Position numbers and translations under genes: made by a program. A stretch of 12,837 bases of DNA from Rubripirellula sp. (GTDB lineage Bacteria > Planctomycetota > Planctomycetia > Pirellulales > Pirellulaceae): NCBI GenBank assembly GCA_029287555.1, contig JARFQX010000412.1, forward strand, positions 1 through 12,837, written 5' to 3'. The notes under the pieces are model-generated. The model was not told the DNA's origin and searched no databases. It saw only the letters and a program-made list of their open reading frames with translations. Below, in pieces: positions 1-8,055 of this stretch. The first letter of the stretch is position 1; each line of letters opens with the position of its first letter.

Positions 1-3000
1 ATCTTCATGTGATGCAACGTCATAGTCTCCCAGGCTGAGAATCAGCGCTCGCTCAATCGATGGGTCGGTTTCTCGTTGCAGGCGTTCGATGATGACGGCG
101 GGCGGAACTCCCATGGGGGAGAGACGATGGATGATCCAGCTTTGCAAGCTTGGATCGGGGCTTGTTTTCAACAGCGGCGAGACATCGTCTGCATCGCCCA
201 TGCGGATTGCGGCCACGGTGGCGTTGGCTTGCCGACGAGCCAGGGTTTCGCGCTCGCTATCGCTGGTCAAAGGACGATGCCACACGGATGCCGTGACAAT
301 GGCGTTGCCGATTTGCGTCGCACCGATCGACGCGATGCGATAACCGTCGCGCATGAGTGCTCGACATTTCTCTCGATGCGACTCGGGATCGAGCCCGCTA
401 AGGCTCAACGACTCGGCCCAGCCGCTATTATTCCAAACCGCTGCGTAGCGAACCCCACGACCATCGGATTCGAGCAGCTCGTTGAACGCCGAGAGGTTTC
501 GAATCGGGTCGAGGAAGGCATCGGACTCCAATCTTCCGACATCGGAGAATCCATCCTCCAAGGCGTCGCGGATCAACGACACGGCCCGCTGGGCATAGAG
601 CTTTGAAAGGGTGACATTTTGCTCGCGAATGATTCCCGAAGCCATCGAATAAGCCGATGCGATGTTCAGGAGTGACGCCGAGTCCGCCGATGGGCTTTCG
701 GCTAGGCTTTCCAAACGCGTCGCGTCGAGTGTGGACTCGAGGTACGACAAGACGATCGCCTCGGTGCAAGCCTGGGCGCTCGCGTCGATCTTTCGTTCGG
801 TCAATGCGTTCAAGTCCGACGTGGCCGCATCCGCATTCCCGGCTCGAGCATGAACCAACGCCCGATATCGATACGCCTTGTCCAAGACCGGACCGGCCGC
901 GCCGCGTTGCGTGACGACCGGGGGCGAAGATTCCAGCCGGGCGATCAACTCGTCAAGTTGCGAGATGGATTGTTGGTTGTTCGCCGAATGAAAGTGGGCG
1001 ATGGCCAGCGCTAGTTTCGCGCGATCGTCGGCATTCTTGTCATTTGCCCGGCGTAACGCGGCAGCCAACGTTTGCCTGTTGCGGATAACCGGATTGGGCC
1101 GAGCTCGAACTCGACTGGGATCGAGATCCCAAATGATTTCGTGAAGGTACTGGATTGATTCCAGCTCGTGGGTGGACCGATTGAACCGAATGGTCGAAGA
1201 ATCCGCGCGGTTGGAAACGACGCCGCTGAACTTCCGTTGTCCGGAAAGTCCGCGAAACACCTGAAGGGCGCTGGTGAATTGATGGCCGGACCGCTTCAAA
1301 GCCTTGTAGATCTCTGTAACGTCGTCATGCTCGCAGCCCACAAAGATCTCTGTGTCTTCAACGGTCTCGAAGTCACCATCACCGGAAGGTCTTTCCATCC
1401 ATACCGCAGCAAATCGTTCCAAGCTCCCCGTTTCGGTCTCTTGGATATACCCAGCCACGTCGACTGCTACATACCCGTCTGAGCGCAAACGCTTGTCCTC
1501 GGCATCGATCTCCGCGGCTGAACGATTGGGGAAGCACCGCCAATCCCGACCATCCCGTCGCCATGCAGCCGACACCACGACCTGTTCGCCGTTCAGGTAG
1601 GGACGAACGCGAATCGGACGAAACCCACTTGGACGCATCCGCTCGACCACTTTGCCAAACTCCTCCAGCGGCATGGTTTGGCAGAAAGCAAACCGACCGG
1701 CAACGATTCCTTGCGACTGCTCGATCGAGAGAATCAAGTCGCCTGGCAATGCCTCCCACGCCGAATCGGGGGGCGAATCTTGCCAATGGGGCTTGATGAC
1801 GCGCGCAAGCTCCTTGCCGAGACGATCTCTTGCCGCGGAGCCGTGAGCGGCAAACTCGTCAAACAATGCGGTGAACTGGTTCGGATCGGCGTCGAAGAGC
1901 AGTTCGCCGAGCGTATCGAGATCATCCGCAGCGTAATCCTCGAGAATATCCGTTGCCCGATCAATTTCGTTCTGAGCGTACGACGACGGGCCATTTCGGT
2001 AGACATTCGTAAGCGAGGCAATCAGGTGCCGTCGTGCCGGTCGAAGCGTCTTGATCCAGACGGCAAGTCGCAGCACATTCTCCCTCACCAATGCGTCGAC
2101 CAGCTTTTCCGAGACCTGACTCCAGCGTGCGTCGTTCTCCGGATCGTACTCGGCCAGCGCGCTGGCCGCCCGCAGTAGCTGGCCTTGTTGATCCGATGTG
2201 TCTTGTGTCGCAATCGTCCACAGATCCGGGACGATTGCGACTGCGTGTCCGCGAAGGAGCTCGAGAATGGTGGGGACCTGATCGGGATCTGCGGTCAACA
2301 ATCGTTGCTCAAGATAGGCAATAAGATTGGGAAGCTGCGACGGATCACTGGCAAGCAACGCCAGACTGAGGTTGAGTCTTGCAGAAGATTCTTCGTCATA
2401 CCGTTCCAAAGCTCCAACCAGCTTCGGAATCACCCATTGTCGGTACTGCTCGTTTCGCTCAATGATCCCGGGGACCTGTTCGATCTGGGCACTCGCTAGT
2501 GTCGAAACCACTCCCTTGGCACGGTTTTCATTGGAGGCCTTCCTCGATGTCTTGTGCAACGAAAAACCTGCCACCGCGGTGACGCCGAGAAAGAAGACTA
2601 TCGCGGCAAAGCGACCACTGTGCAGCTGCCCGGCCCGGCGCATCATGTTGCGTTGCGAATCGGTCCAGCCGCGTTTTTCGGTTAGTGCTTGGATCGATGC
2701 CCATTCCCACCAGGATGGCAGGTATCGTCGTTCCGGCTTGGAATTCCAAAGGGTCGACCGTTCCGTCAACAGCAACTCCGCACGGCCGCGACGTGTCTCG
2801 CGCTGTTTGCGAGTCAACCATTTTCGAAGCGACGGAACCAGGTAATCATGGGTCAATTGATAGAACTGCGCATGGCGGTCGGATGCCGGTTCGGTCTGAG
2901 ATCCCTCCGGGTCGGTTGGCGTAATCAACCGGAGTTTTCCGTCAAGGATTCTTAGCAGCTCGTTGAACTCGCCCGATCGTTCGTCGTAACCCGACGCCTC

Positions 3001-5271
3001 AAGCAACTCCAAGTGCGATCGCATGTTCCCCTTGATGTCGCTGCCGACGTCGGGGAGCAGCTTCATGAGCACTCGACGAGCAGCATCTTGGTGCAAGCGA
3101 TGCTCGGGATTCGCGTCTCGATTGCCAAACATCTCCTCCAAGAAGTTGGCACCAATTCCCTCGGTCCCCCCCACCGCGTCCAAAGTCTCGGGAATCCAAG
3201 GCTTGCCCTTGACCATCTCGGCGAAGAGTGCCAAGCGGACGGAAACCACTTTACCATCCTCCGCCAATCCCGATGCGACAGCCTCAACGAACTTCCGCTG
3301 CGGGTCCGAGATCCGGCCGAGGTCTTGTGGGAGTTTGCCAAATGCCTGACCAAACTTCGTCAGCACGCTCGCTGCATGGTCGACGTCAAATAGATCAACC
3401 GTAGCGAAGTTGTGACCTTCTAGGATCCGTGTCTCCAATTCTCGCATGAATCGCGACGCGGCCATGGAAAAGTCGTCGCGAACCATCACCAAGGATTGGA
3501 GCATTCCGCCATCGCATTGCCGAAGTGCTCGCACCAGATCCGTATCGTGCTCGGCACGATGCGCGTGAAGCCACTGTTCGAACTGGTCCAGGATCACCAC
3601 AACTCTTCGGCTCTCGTTGCGACGCAACCAGCTGAATGTTTCGACCAGTGCAAGCTGCTTGGGTAGTTCAGGTAAGTGCTTGCGCAAGCCCCGCAGGATG
3701 CGCGTTTCCGTCTCGTTTGGCGTTGCTTCGAGATAGATCGCCGCGACATCCTCGGACAAACGTGGCAGCAGACCTGCTTTGACCATCGATGATTTCCCGC
3801 ACCCCGAGGGGCCGTAAATCAAGCCGACTGAGAATGTCTTGTCCGGATCGCATTCTTCGATCCGTTTCTTCCAGAAGCGAATCGATTCCGGCAACCCGTC
3901 GCGACTTCGCGGACCGGGAAGGAGGTCGAGAAAGAACTCGGCATCTTCGGCGTCAAAGGATCGCAGTCCTTTGGGGACGATTTGCGATCCATCGTCTTGG
4001 ACTTGCGGCCCTTGTTCCCAGCTGAGTAAGTCGTCGGCAAATTCGGCAGCGGTGTGATATCGGTCCGAGGCCCGTTTCGAAATCGCCTTGAGGCAAATGC
4101 GTTCCAGTTCCGGTGCAATGGAGTCGTCAAGACTACGGGGACTCGTGGGCTCGGCAGTGACCGTTTGATAAAGGACCTCATTCTTCGTGCTGCCACGAAA
4201 GGGGCGTTTGCCAGTCAGCAGTTCGTAGAGAACGACGCCGAGGGAGTAGATGTCGCTGCGCGCATCGAGGCGATGGCCCTCGCCGCGGGCCTGCTCGGGG
4301 CTCATGTAGTCGGGCGTTCCCGCGACTTTCGCATCGCGCAGGTAGTCCTCTTCACGAATTGCCAGCCCAAAGTCCGCCAGGTACGCGCGGCCGGTGGAGT
4401 CCTCGAGCAGGATATTTCCGGGCTTGATGTCTCGATGGATGATGCGTCGTTGGTGGGCATGCTGAAGTCCCTGGGCGACGGAGGCCAACAATCGTGCCGC
4501 CTCACCGTGCGAGAGGTGATCCCGCTTGATCCGATCGATCAGCGTGCAACCTTCGATGAACTTCGAAACAACGTAGATCGCGCCATCATCGGTACGCCCA
4601 ACGTCGTATACCGGGACGATGTTCGGATGGTCCAAGCTCGCCACCACGCGGGCTTCAGCCAGATAGAGCTCGGCGTCTTTCGGTGATCGGAATCGTTTCG
4701 CCGTCGGGACCTTGACCGCCACCTGTCGGTAAAGCTCCCGGTCGAAGGCGAGGTAAACCCGACCGTAGCCCCCTTCGCCGAGCAATCGTTCGGATCGGTA
4801 ACGTCCAATCGAGGCCCCCGTCGACGACTCATCACTTTCCAGCGTCTCGCAGAGATCGGCGTCGCGTGAGTCAACGCTGAAGGTGCCCGCTGCCTCGGCG
4901 ACGATCGTGATGTCGTCCGACGGGTGCGCCGGGCCGAGTCTCCGTCGCAACAGATCATGAAGGTCCGAAAACCTTGATTCGAACTCATCGATGCTCGTGG
5001 ACGGGTCTCTCTCCTTACGTGCAAAGAACTCTCCGAGGACGAGCTCCAACTTGAATTCGAGGTGCGATGCAAGATCTGGAACGCGGCCAAGATAATCCTC
5101 GACGCGAAGTGGCTCTTTGGTCTGCCAGCGGCGACGCTGATCGAGCAGTACGACGGCAAGCCGAGCCGAAGCATCCGAGTCGTTGTGATGATCCAAGAAC
5201 TCAAAAACGTCCGGTGGAGAGTTGCTGGACTCCCAGAGGGCCTCGAACTGAGTTGCCTCTACCGGCTGCAT
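1..5271 (-). CDS. Giant membrane Ser/Thr protein kinase with STAND-like NTPase and tandem repeats (C-terminus beyond window)
   Basis: The frame stays open for 1757 codons to the left edge. ATG 5271-5269 is the only ATG after an in-frame TAG six codons upstream, so the start is firm. Kinase domain, about residues 157-420: glycine loop GEGGYG 165-170, Lys187 in VAVK, HRDIKPGN with Asp281, DFG 300-302, SPE 324-326, so it should be active. A P-loop NTPase follows: GPSGCGKS 487-494 and a Walker B-like VVVILDQFE ending near 565, resembling the nSTAND1 group. A single hydrophobic segment lies at 888-905. Beyond it come HEAT-like helical repeats, several units resembling bacterial tandem repeat domain 1 (about 1203-1355 and 1628-1670) and a TPR-like stretch (about 1400-1590). 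The predicted layout puts kinase and NTPase in the cytoplasm and the repeats outside. Related planctomycete kinases often end in a formylglycine-generating-enzyme (SUMF1-like) domain, which would lie outside this window. Domain names rest on motif reading; substrate and signal are unknown. Confidence 0.93.
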   Translation of the reverse strand, partial: MQPVEATQFEALWESSNSPPDVFEFLDHHNDSDASARLAVVLLDQRRRWQTKEPLRVEDYLGRVPDLASHLEFKLELVLGEFFARKERDPSTSIDEFESRFSDLHDLLRRRLGPAHPSDDITIVAEAAGTFSVDSRDADLCETLESDESSTGASIGRYRSERLLGEGGYGRVYLAFDRELYRQVAVKVPTAKRFRSPKDAELYLAEARVVASLDHPNIVPVYDVGRTDDGAIYVVSKFIEGCTLIDRIKRDHLSHGEAARLLASVAQGLQHAHQRRIIHRDIKPGNILLEDSTGRAYLADFGLAIREEDYLRDAKVAGTPDYMSPEQARGEGHRLDARSDIYSLGVVLYELLTGKRPFRGSTKNEVLYQTVTAEPTSPRSLDDSIAPELERICLKAISKRASDRYHTAAEFADDLLSWEQGPQVQDDGSQIVPKGLRSFDAEDAEFFLDLLPGPRSRDGLPESIRFWKKRIEECDPDKTFSVGLIYGPSGCGKSSMVKAGLLPRLSEDVAAIYLEATPNETETRILRGLRKHLPELPKQLALVETFSWLRRNESRRVVVILDQFEQWLHAHRAEHDTDLVRALRQCDGGMLQSLVMVRDDFSMAASRFMRELETRILEGHNFATVDLFDVDHAASVLTKFGQAFGKLPQDLGRISDPQRKFVEAVASGLAEDGKVVSVRLALFAEMVKGKPWIPETLDAVGGTEGIGANFLEEMFGNRDANPEHRLHQDAARRVLMKLLPDVGSDIKGNMRSHLELLEASGYDERSGEFNELLRILDGKLRLITPTDPEGSQTEPASDRHAQFYQLTHDYLVPSLRKWLTRKQRETRRGRAELLLTERSTLWNSKPERRYLPSWWEWASIQALTEKRGWTDSQRNMMRRAGQLHSGRFAAIVFFLGVTAVAGFSLHKTSRKASNENRAKGVVSTLASAQIEQVPGIIERNEQYRQWVIPKLVGALERYDEESSARLNLSLALLASDPSQLPNLIAYLEQRLLTADPDQVPTILELLRGHAVAIVPDLWTIATQDTSDQQGQLLRAASALAEYDPENDARWSQVSEKLVDALVRENVLRLAVWIKTLRPARRHLIASLTNVYRNGPSSYAQNEIDRATDILEDYAADDLDTLGELLFDADPNQFTALFDEFAAHGSAARDRLGKELARVIKPHWQDSPPDSAWEALPGDLILSIEQSQGIVAGRFAFCQTMPLEEFGKVVERMRPSGFRPIRVRPYLNGEQVVVSAAWRRDGRDWRCFPNRSAAEIDAEDKRLRSDGYVAVDVAGYIQETETGSLERFAAVWMERPSGDGDFETVEDTEIFVGCEHDDVTEIYKALKRSGHQFTSALQVFRGLSGQRKFSGVVSNRADSSTIRFNRSTHELESIQYLHEIIWDLDPSRVRARPNPVIRNRQTLAAALRRANDKNADDRAKLALAIAHFHSANNQQSISQLDELIARLESSPPVVTQRGAAGPVLDKAYRYRALVHARAGNADAATSDLNALTERKIDASAQACTEAIVLSYLESTLDATRLESLAESPSADSASLLNIASAYSMASGIIREQNVTLSKLYAQRAVSLIRDALEDGFSDVGRLESDAFLDPIRNLSAFNELLESDGRGVRYAAVWNNSGWAESLSLSGLDPESHREKCRALMRDGYRIASIGATQIGNAIVTASVWHRPLTSDSERETLARRQANATVAAIRMGDADDVSPLLKTSPDPSLQSWIIHRLSPMGVPPAVIIERLQRETDPSIERALILSLGDYDVASHED

Positions 5272-5361
5272 CGAAAACTCTTGCGTCTAGCAGGAAATGC
5301 CTGGACTCTTGCCCAATGGAACTAAATAAGCGTGCTCGATTCTGGAACGGTGCCGAAAAAT

Positions 5362-5472
5362 CGTGCTCGTGCTCAGCGAAGCGGTGCTCGTAATCGAAAC
5401 GGATGCGAAAAACTGCATCCACGAGTTCGAGCACGAGCACCGTCGCGAGCGACTGAGCACGAGCACGAGCAC
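5362..5472. repeat. Nested long inverted repeat built from GAGCAC/GTGCTC units
   Basis: The outer arms are a perfect 15-base pair: CGTGCTCGTGCTCAG at 5362-5376 and its reverse complement at 5453-5467. Inside lies a perfect 10-base pair, CGGTGCTCGT 5382-5391 with ACGAGCACCG 5433-5442. Innermost is a 6-base pair, GGATGC 5401-5406 with GCATCC 5415-5420, enclosing an 8-base loop. GAGCAC occurs three times in tandem at 5455-5472. The three nested pairs would fold into one long interrupted hairpin of about 106 bases, or a DNA cruciform. It lies between divergent genes, so it is unlikely to be a simple terminator. It could be a dispersed REP/MITE-like element or a regulatory structure. Confidence 0.75.
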
Positions 5473-5650
5473 GACTTGCCATTCATAATTGCGCACCCTT
5501 ATCTAGATTGTCCGTTACGGCTTGACGCAATTCAATGACGGCGAGAGCTATTGGGGCGAGAATCCGCATTGTCTGACACGAAGCCACCACCGAATCGCGC
5601 ACATTTGTTCCCTGGTTGGCTCGGTCATCAGGAAAAGCGTTTTTCGAAGA

Positions 5651-5680
5651 TTGGAATCCGTAACGACGCTTAACTAAACT
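5651..5680 (+). promoter_or_regulatory. Possible sigma-70-type promoter for the sulfotransferase pair
   Basis: TTGGAA (5651-5656) and TAAACT (5675-5680) are separated by 18 bases. Each matches the consensus at four of six positions. It would give a leader of roughly 95 bases before the ATG at 5783. The match is modest and could be chance. Confidence 0.22.
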
Positions 5681-5782
5681 TGAGAAACGGCTAGGTGTTT
5701 CAGCGAGTCAGAGTCTCAAATCAACCTGAATCGCCCGCTGAACGAGACGTTCTGGTTGCGGCCCCACCACGGCGAATCATTG

Positions 5783-6559
5783 ATGTGCCCAAGTCCCTTT
5801 GTCATTTGGTTCCATCATCGCAGTGGGTCGACGCATCTCAGCAGCTTGCTCGACAGTCACCCGGCGGTCGCCAGCTGGGGTGAGTTCTTTTATTTAGGCG
5901 AGGCGGGGGCGACGCAGGACGTTTACACGCGATCGGGCACCCCGAACGAAGCGACGTTTCTCGACGACTTCTATTCCTACCGCTGGGACGCGGGCGGAGC
6001 AAACCTGACCGAAACCGATCCCGAGCCGGGCTCGTTTCGGGCTGTCGGATTCAAACTCAAGTATCAACAGGCTGAGTCGTATCCGGGCGTGATGCGCTAC
6101 CTCCGCGAGCAGCCTCGGATCAAGGTGATCCACCTGGTTCGTACCAACCTGCTCGCCGCCCTCGTTTCCTCAGCGATGATTCCACGATTGTTAGACCGGT
6201 ATCGACGTCCGAATCTGCTCAGCAGCGATTCCTCGGGCAGTTTGGAGCGGACCGTTCGGCTGGATCCCGACACACTCGTTCATGATCTGCAGGAATTGGC
6301 ATCACGCATCGATCGTGCACGTGACGCGATTGCCGGATTCGATTCGATGGAAATCACCTACGAAAATCTCGTTGATCACCCGGGTGTCACGTGTCGCTCC
6401 CTGCTGGAGTTTCTCGAGGTGGATCCGACCGTCGACTTGGAATCACGCTATGTCAAGATCATGCCCCGTTCAATTCGCGATAGCCTGAACAACTGGCCCG
6501 AGATCTCCGTCGCGATCGAAGGGACACCGTATGCGTCGATGCTGGACGAGGAGCGTTAG
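5783..6559 (+). CDS. Sulfotransferase family protein
   Basis: Predicted 258-residue cytoplasmic enzyme transferring sulfate from PAPS to an acceptor, most likely a carbohydrate. The N-terminus shows the 5'-phosphosulfate-binding loop, FHHRSGSTH at residues 10-18, directly after a hydrophobic beta strand. A second strand followed by R120-T-N and Ser129 (HLVRTNLLAALVS, 117-129) fits the 3'-phosphate-binding motif. The length is normal for bacterial sulfotransferases of the Stf0/NodH-like kind, and the tail has the usual Tyr-Glu-x-Leu strand region (ITYENLVDHP). I chose ATG 5783; an in-frame TTG at 5756 would add nine residues, but they carry no conserved feature. Neither start has a strong ribosome binding site. 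The stop lies three bases before the next gene, so the two are almost certainly co-transcribed. Acceptor specificity cannot be read from the sequence. Confidence 0.85.
   Translation: MCPSPFVIWFHHRSGSTHLSSLLDSHPAVASWGEFFYLGEAGATQDVYTRSGTPNEATFLDDFYSYRWDAGGANLTETDPEPGSFRAVGFKLKYQQAESYPGVMRYLREQPRIKVIHLVRTNLLAALVSSAMIPRLLDRYRRPNLLSSDSSGSLERTVRLDPDTLVHDLQELASRIDRARDAIAGFDSMEITYENLVDHPGVTCRSLLEFLEVDPTVDLESRYVKIMPRSIRDSLNNWPEISVAIEGTPYASMLDEER
6548..6553 (+). promoter_or_regulatory. Ribosome binding site of the glycosyltransferase inside the sulfotransferase end
   Basis: GAGGAG at 6548-6553 is the last clear purine-rich stretch of the sulfotransferase and ends nine bases before the ATG at 6563. 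It supports that start and suggests that translation of the two genes is coupled. Confidence 0.55.
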
Positions 6560-6562
6560 CCG

Positions 6563-7900
6563 ATGGTGGGTCAGGTTCAATTCTACGTTAACGGCGTGCA
6601 TGCCATCGGGGGCGTTACCACGTGGTCGTTTCAAGCAGCCTCGTTCCTGGCCGGGCGTTATCCAACAAGCGTGGTGACCGTTCACACGGGCCATGACCGA
6701 TCCGGACAACAGTTTCCCGGTCCCGTGACTGAGGTTTGGCGTCGGACCGAAGGTCCCGCGTCTGGCCCCGCGCGTGCCGTGCGCGAGACGCTTCCCGAGC
6801 GTCCAGCGAAGCCGAGCAAGCCAGTCAAAAAGGAAAAGAAACCGGTGAAGCCAACCAGGCACGCGAAGCCGACCAAGCCGACCAAGAAACCGATCGAACC
6901 CCCGCCGATGCCCGACGGCGATGCCAGCGGATCGAGCGAGCAACGAACGGAGGTAAGCGAGCGGGTTGGCGCTTCGTTGCATCACAGTGCCGAGCGGGCG
7001 ATTGCATCGGCCGAGATCTTCATCCCGAACTATCTTGATTTTGCCTACAAACTCGCCGCACGATCGCGCGCTCGCGGAATCGCGTCTCGCTGCATCGGCG
7101 TTTGTCACTGCGACCAAGACAACTATTACCAGCTGCTAACACGCTACGCACCGATCATTCATAGCTTCATTGCGGTGAGTCCCCGTTGCAGGGATCACTT
7201 GGTCAAGCTGCTGCCGTCGCGTGCCGCCGACATTCACCTCGTTCCCTACGGTGTCGTGACCCCGAGGGTCGTGACCCCGAGGGATCGGCGGACCAATCAC
7301 CGGACCGGACCGATTCGATTGTTGTATGCGGGACGACTGGTGCGGACGCAAAAACGAATCTTCGATCTGGTGGAAATCGTCCGTGAACTGGACCGGCGTG
7401 GAACGGACTACTCACTTGACATTGTCGGCGTGGGACCGGATCGAGAACCGTTGGCCGCGGCGTTGTCGCATGCTCCGCGAGTTCGTTTCCATGCTGGGGT
7501 TTTCCACTCCAAGATTTCGTCCGTCTATCGGAACCACGATGTCTTCTTGCTCCCTTCGGAAACCGAGGGGACTTCGATCGCATTGCTCGAGTCGATGGCT
7601 CACGGACTGGTTCCGGTGGCCACACGCGTCAGTGGCTCCGAGGACGCGATCATCGACGGATTCAATGGGGTCCTGTGCGAGGTCGGCGACATTTACCAAA
7701 TGGTCGATGGAATCGTGGCGTTGGCCGCGAACCAATCCAAGTGCCGGGAGATGTCGGAGCGTGCGCGGCTCACGATTGAGCGAAACTACCGAATCGACGA
7801 CCAGTTGAGCGCTTTCGAGCACTGTGTGCAGCAAACGTTGGATAAACCGCTCGTCCCCGTCGAGGCCGCGCGGTCGGTTCTCCGATTGTCGTCGTTGTAG
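6563..7900 (+). CDS. GT-B glycosyltransferase (family-4-like) with an internal Lys/Pro/Thr-rich insertion
   Basis: 445 residues. The N-terminal half starts with a beta strand and a glycine loop (GGVTT, from residue 16) typical of GT-B enzymes. The C-terminal half has VPYGV 227-231, a nucleotide-sugar-side strand LLYAGRL 253-259, a VGVGP strand turn, and the EX7E motif Glu335...Glu343 (SETEGTSIALLE) followed by SMAHGLVPVAT. These are the hallmarks of retaining GT4-like transferases. No signal peptide or membrane segment is visible. Two oddities stand out. Residues 80-115 form a low-complexity Lys/Pro/Thr segment inside the N-terminal domain, with lysine or arginine at nearly every third position. 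Residues 231-240 are a five-residue tandem duplication (VVTPR twice) right after VPYGV. The gene follows the sulfotransferase by three bases, pointing to joint synthesis of a sulfated glycan. Donor and acceptor sugars are unknown. Confidence 0.88.
   Translation: MVGQVQFYVNGVHAIGGVTTWSFQAASFLAGRYPTSVVTVHTGHDRSGQQFPGPVTEVWRRTEGPASGPARAVRETLPERPAKPSKPVKKEKKPVKPTRHAKPTKPTKKPIEPPPMPDGDASGSSEQRTEVSERVGASLHHSAERAIASAEIFIPNYLDFAYKLAARSRARGIASRCIGVCHCDQDNYYQLLTRYAPIIHSFIAVSPRCRDHLVKLLPSRAADIHLVPYGVVTPRVVTPRDRRTNHRTGPIRLLYAGRLVRTQKRIFDLVEIVRELDRRGTDYSLDIVGVGPDREPLAAALSHAPRVRFHAGVFHSKISSVYRNHDVFLLPSETEGTSIALLESMAHGLVPVATRVSGSEDAIIDGFNGVLCEVGDIYQMVDGIVALAANQSKCREMSERARLTIERNYRIDDQLSAFEHCVQQTLDKPLVPVEAARSVLRLSSL
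6800..6907 (+). repeat. Coding low-complexity Lys/Pro/Thr segment inside the glycosyltransferase
   Basis: It encodes residues 80-115. Lysines fall at 83, 86, 89, 92 and again at 93, 96, 102, 105, 108, with Arg99 filling the gap: two runs with a period of three. AAGCCGACCAAG occurs at 6866-6877 and again, overlapping, at 6875-6886. The same 12 bases occur in the small downstream gene at 8101-8112. It probably forms an extended surface loop between parts of the N-terminal fold. Confidence 0.8.
7253..7282 (+). repeat. Perfect 15-base tandem duplication in the glycosyltransferase
   Basis: GTCGTGACCCCGAGG occurs twice back to back (7253-7267 and 7268-7282), keeping the frame and encoding VVTPR twice. 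The absence of any mismatch suggests a recent slippage event. It sits in the loop after VPYGV, near the expected interdomain cleft. Confidence 0.9.
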
Positions 7901-7952
7901 CAAGGTCCCTTTCGAGCCGGCGCCTTCGCCCGACAAAAAGCAGACACAACGC

Positions 7953-7976
7953 GCCACCATTCGACATTGCGGTGGC
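7953..7976 (+). terminator. Weak hairpin after the glycosyltransferase
   Basis: GCCACC (7953-7958) can pair with GGTGGC (7971-7976) across a 12-base loop, 50 bases after the stop codon. There is no following T run, so intrinsic termination is doubtful. It overlaps a possible promoter for the next gene. Confidence 0.2.
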
Positions 7977-7991
7977 TGCTTGACCTAAAAT
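7961..7991 (+). promoter_or_regulatory. Possible promoter of the small Lys/Pro protein gene
   Basis: TCGACA (7961-7966) and TAAAAT (7986-7991) each match the sigma-70 consensus at five of six positions. The spacer is 19 bases, slightly long. The predicted leader is about 58 bases. The same spacing appears in the candidate promoter at 10263. Confidence 0.28.
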
Positions 7992-8043
7992 GATCGTTCC
8001 GGTCTGTCAGAAGAACGCTTCCCATCGCAGACTCTCGACTCGC

Positions 8044-8049
8044 AGAGGA
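8044..8049 (+). promoter_or_regulatory. Ribosome binding site deciding the start of the Lys/Pro protein
   Basis: AGAGGA ends six bases before ATG 8056. An earlier in-frame ATG at 7990 would add 22 residues of different composition and has no such site, so 8056 is preferred. Confidence 0.6.
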
Positions 8050-8055
8050 CTTCCC

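Larger units (their letters stand above)
5272..5782. other. Divergent intergenic region
   Basis: This 511-base gap separates the minus-strand kinase from the plus-strand sulfotransferase, so it must hold promoters for both. Short reading frames here show no recognisable protein features. The clear structure is the nested inverted repeat at 5362-5467. A possible plus-strand promoter sits near 5651-5680. I saw no convincing minus-strand promoter and only a weak purine stretch (AAGAG) before the kinase ATG. The stretch 5480-5640 shows nothing I can interpret. Confidence 0.7.

Noticed and set aside
428..769. Short minus-strand frame of 113 codons at the left end
   Set aside because: It is a shifted frame inside the kinase gene; the tandem-repeat motif near residue 1642 is read in the main frame.
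4054..4686. Plus-strand reading frame of 210 codons
   Set aside because: It lies wholly antisense to the kinase domain, whose motifs are unmistakable, and has no recognisable domain.
4539..5204. Minus-strand reading frame of 221 codons
   Set aside because: It is a shifted frame of the kinase N-terminus, very rich in Ser and Arg, with no motif; the in-frame kinase reading explains the DNA.
5362..5472. CRISPR-like array from recurring GAGCAC units
   Set aside because: Units are six bases long and arranged as an inverted repeat, with no regular spacers and no cas genes nearby.
7990..8055. Longer start for the small Lys/Pro protein
   Set aside because: The 22 added residues differ in composition and lack a ribosome binding site, whereas ATG 8056 has AGAGGA at a good distance.
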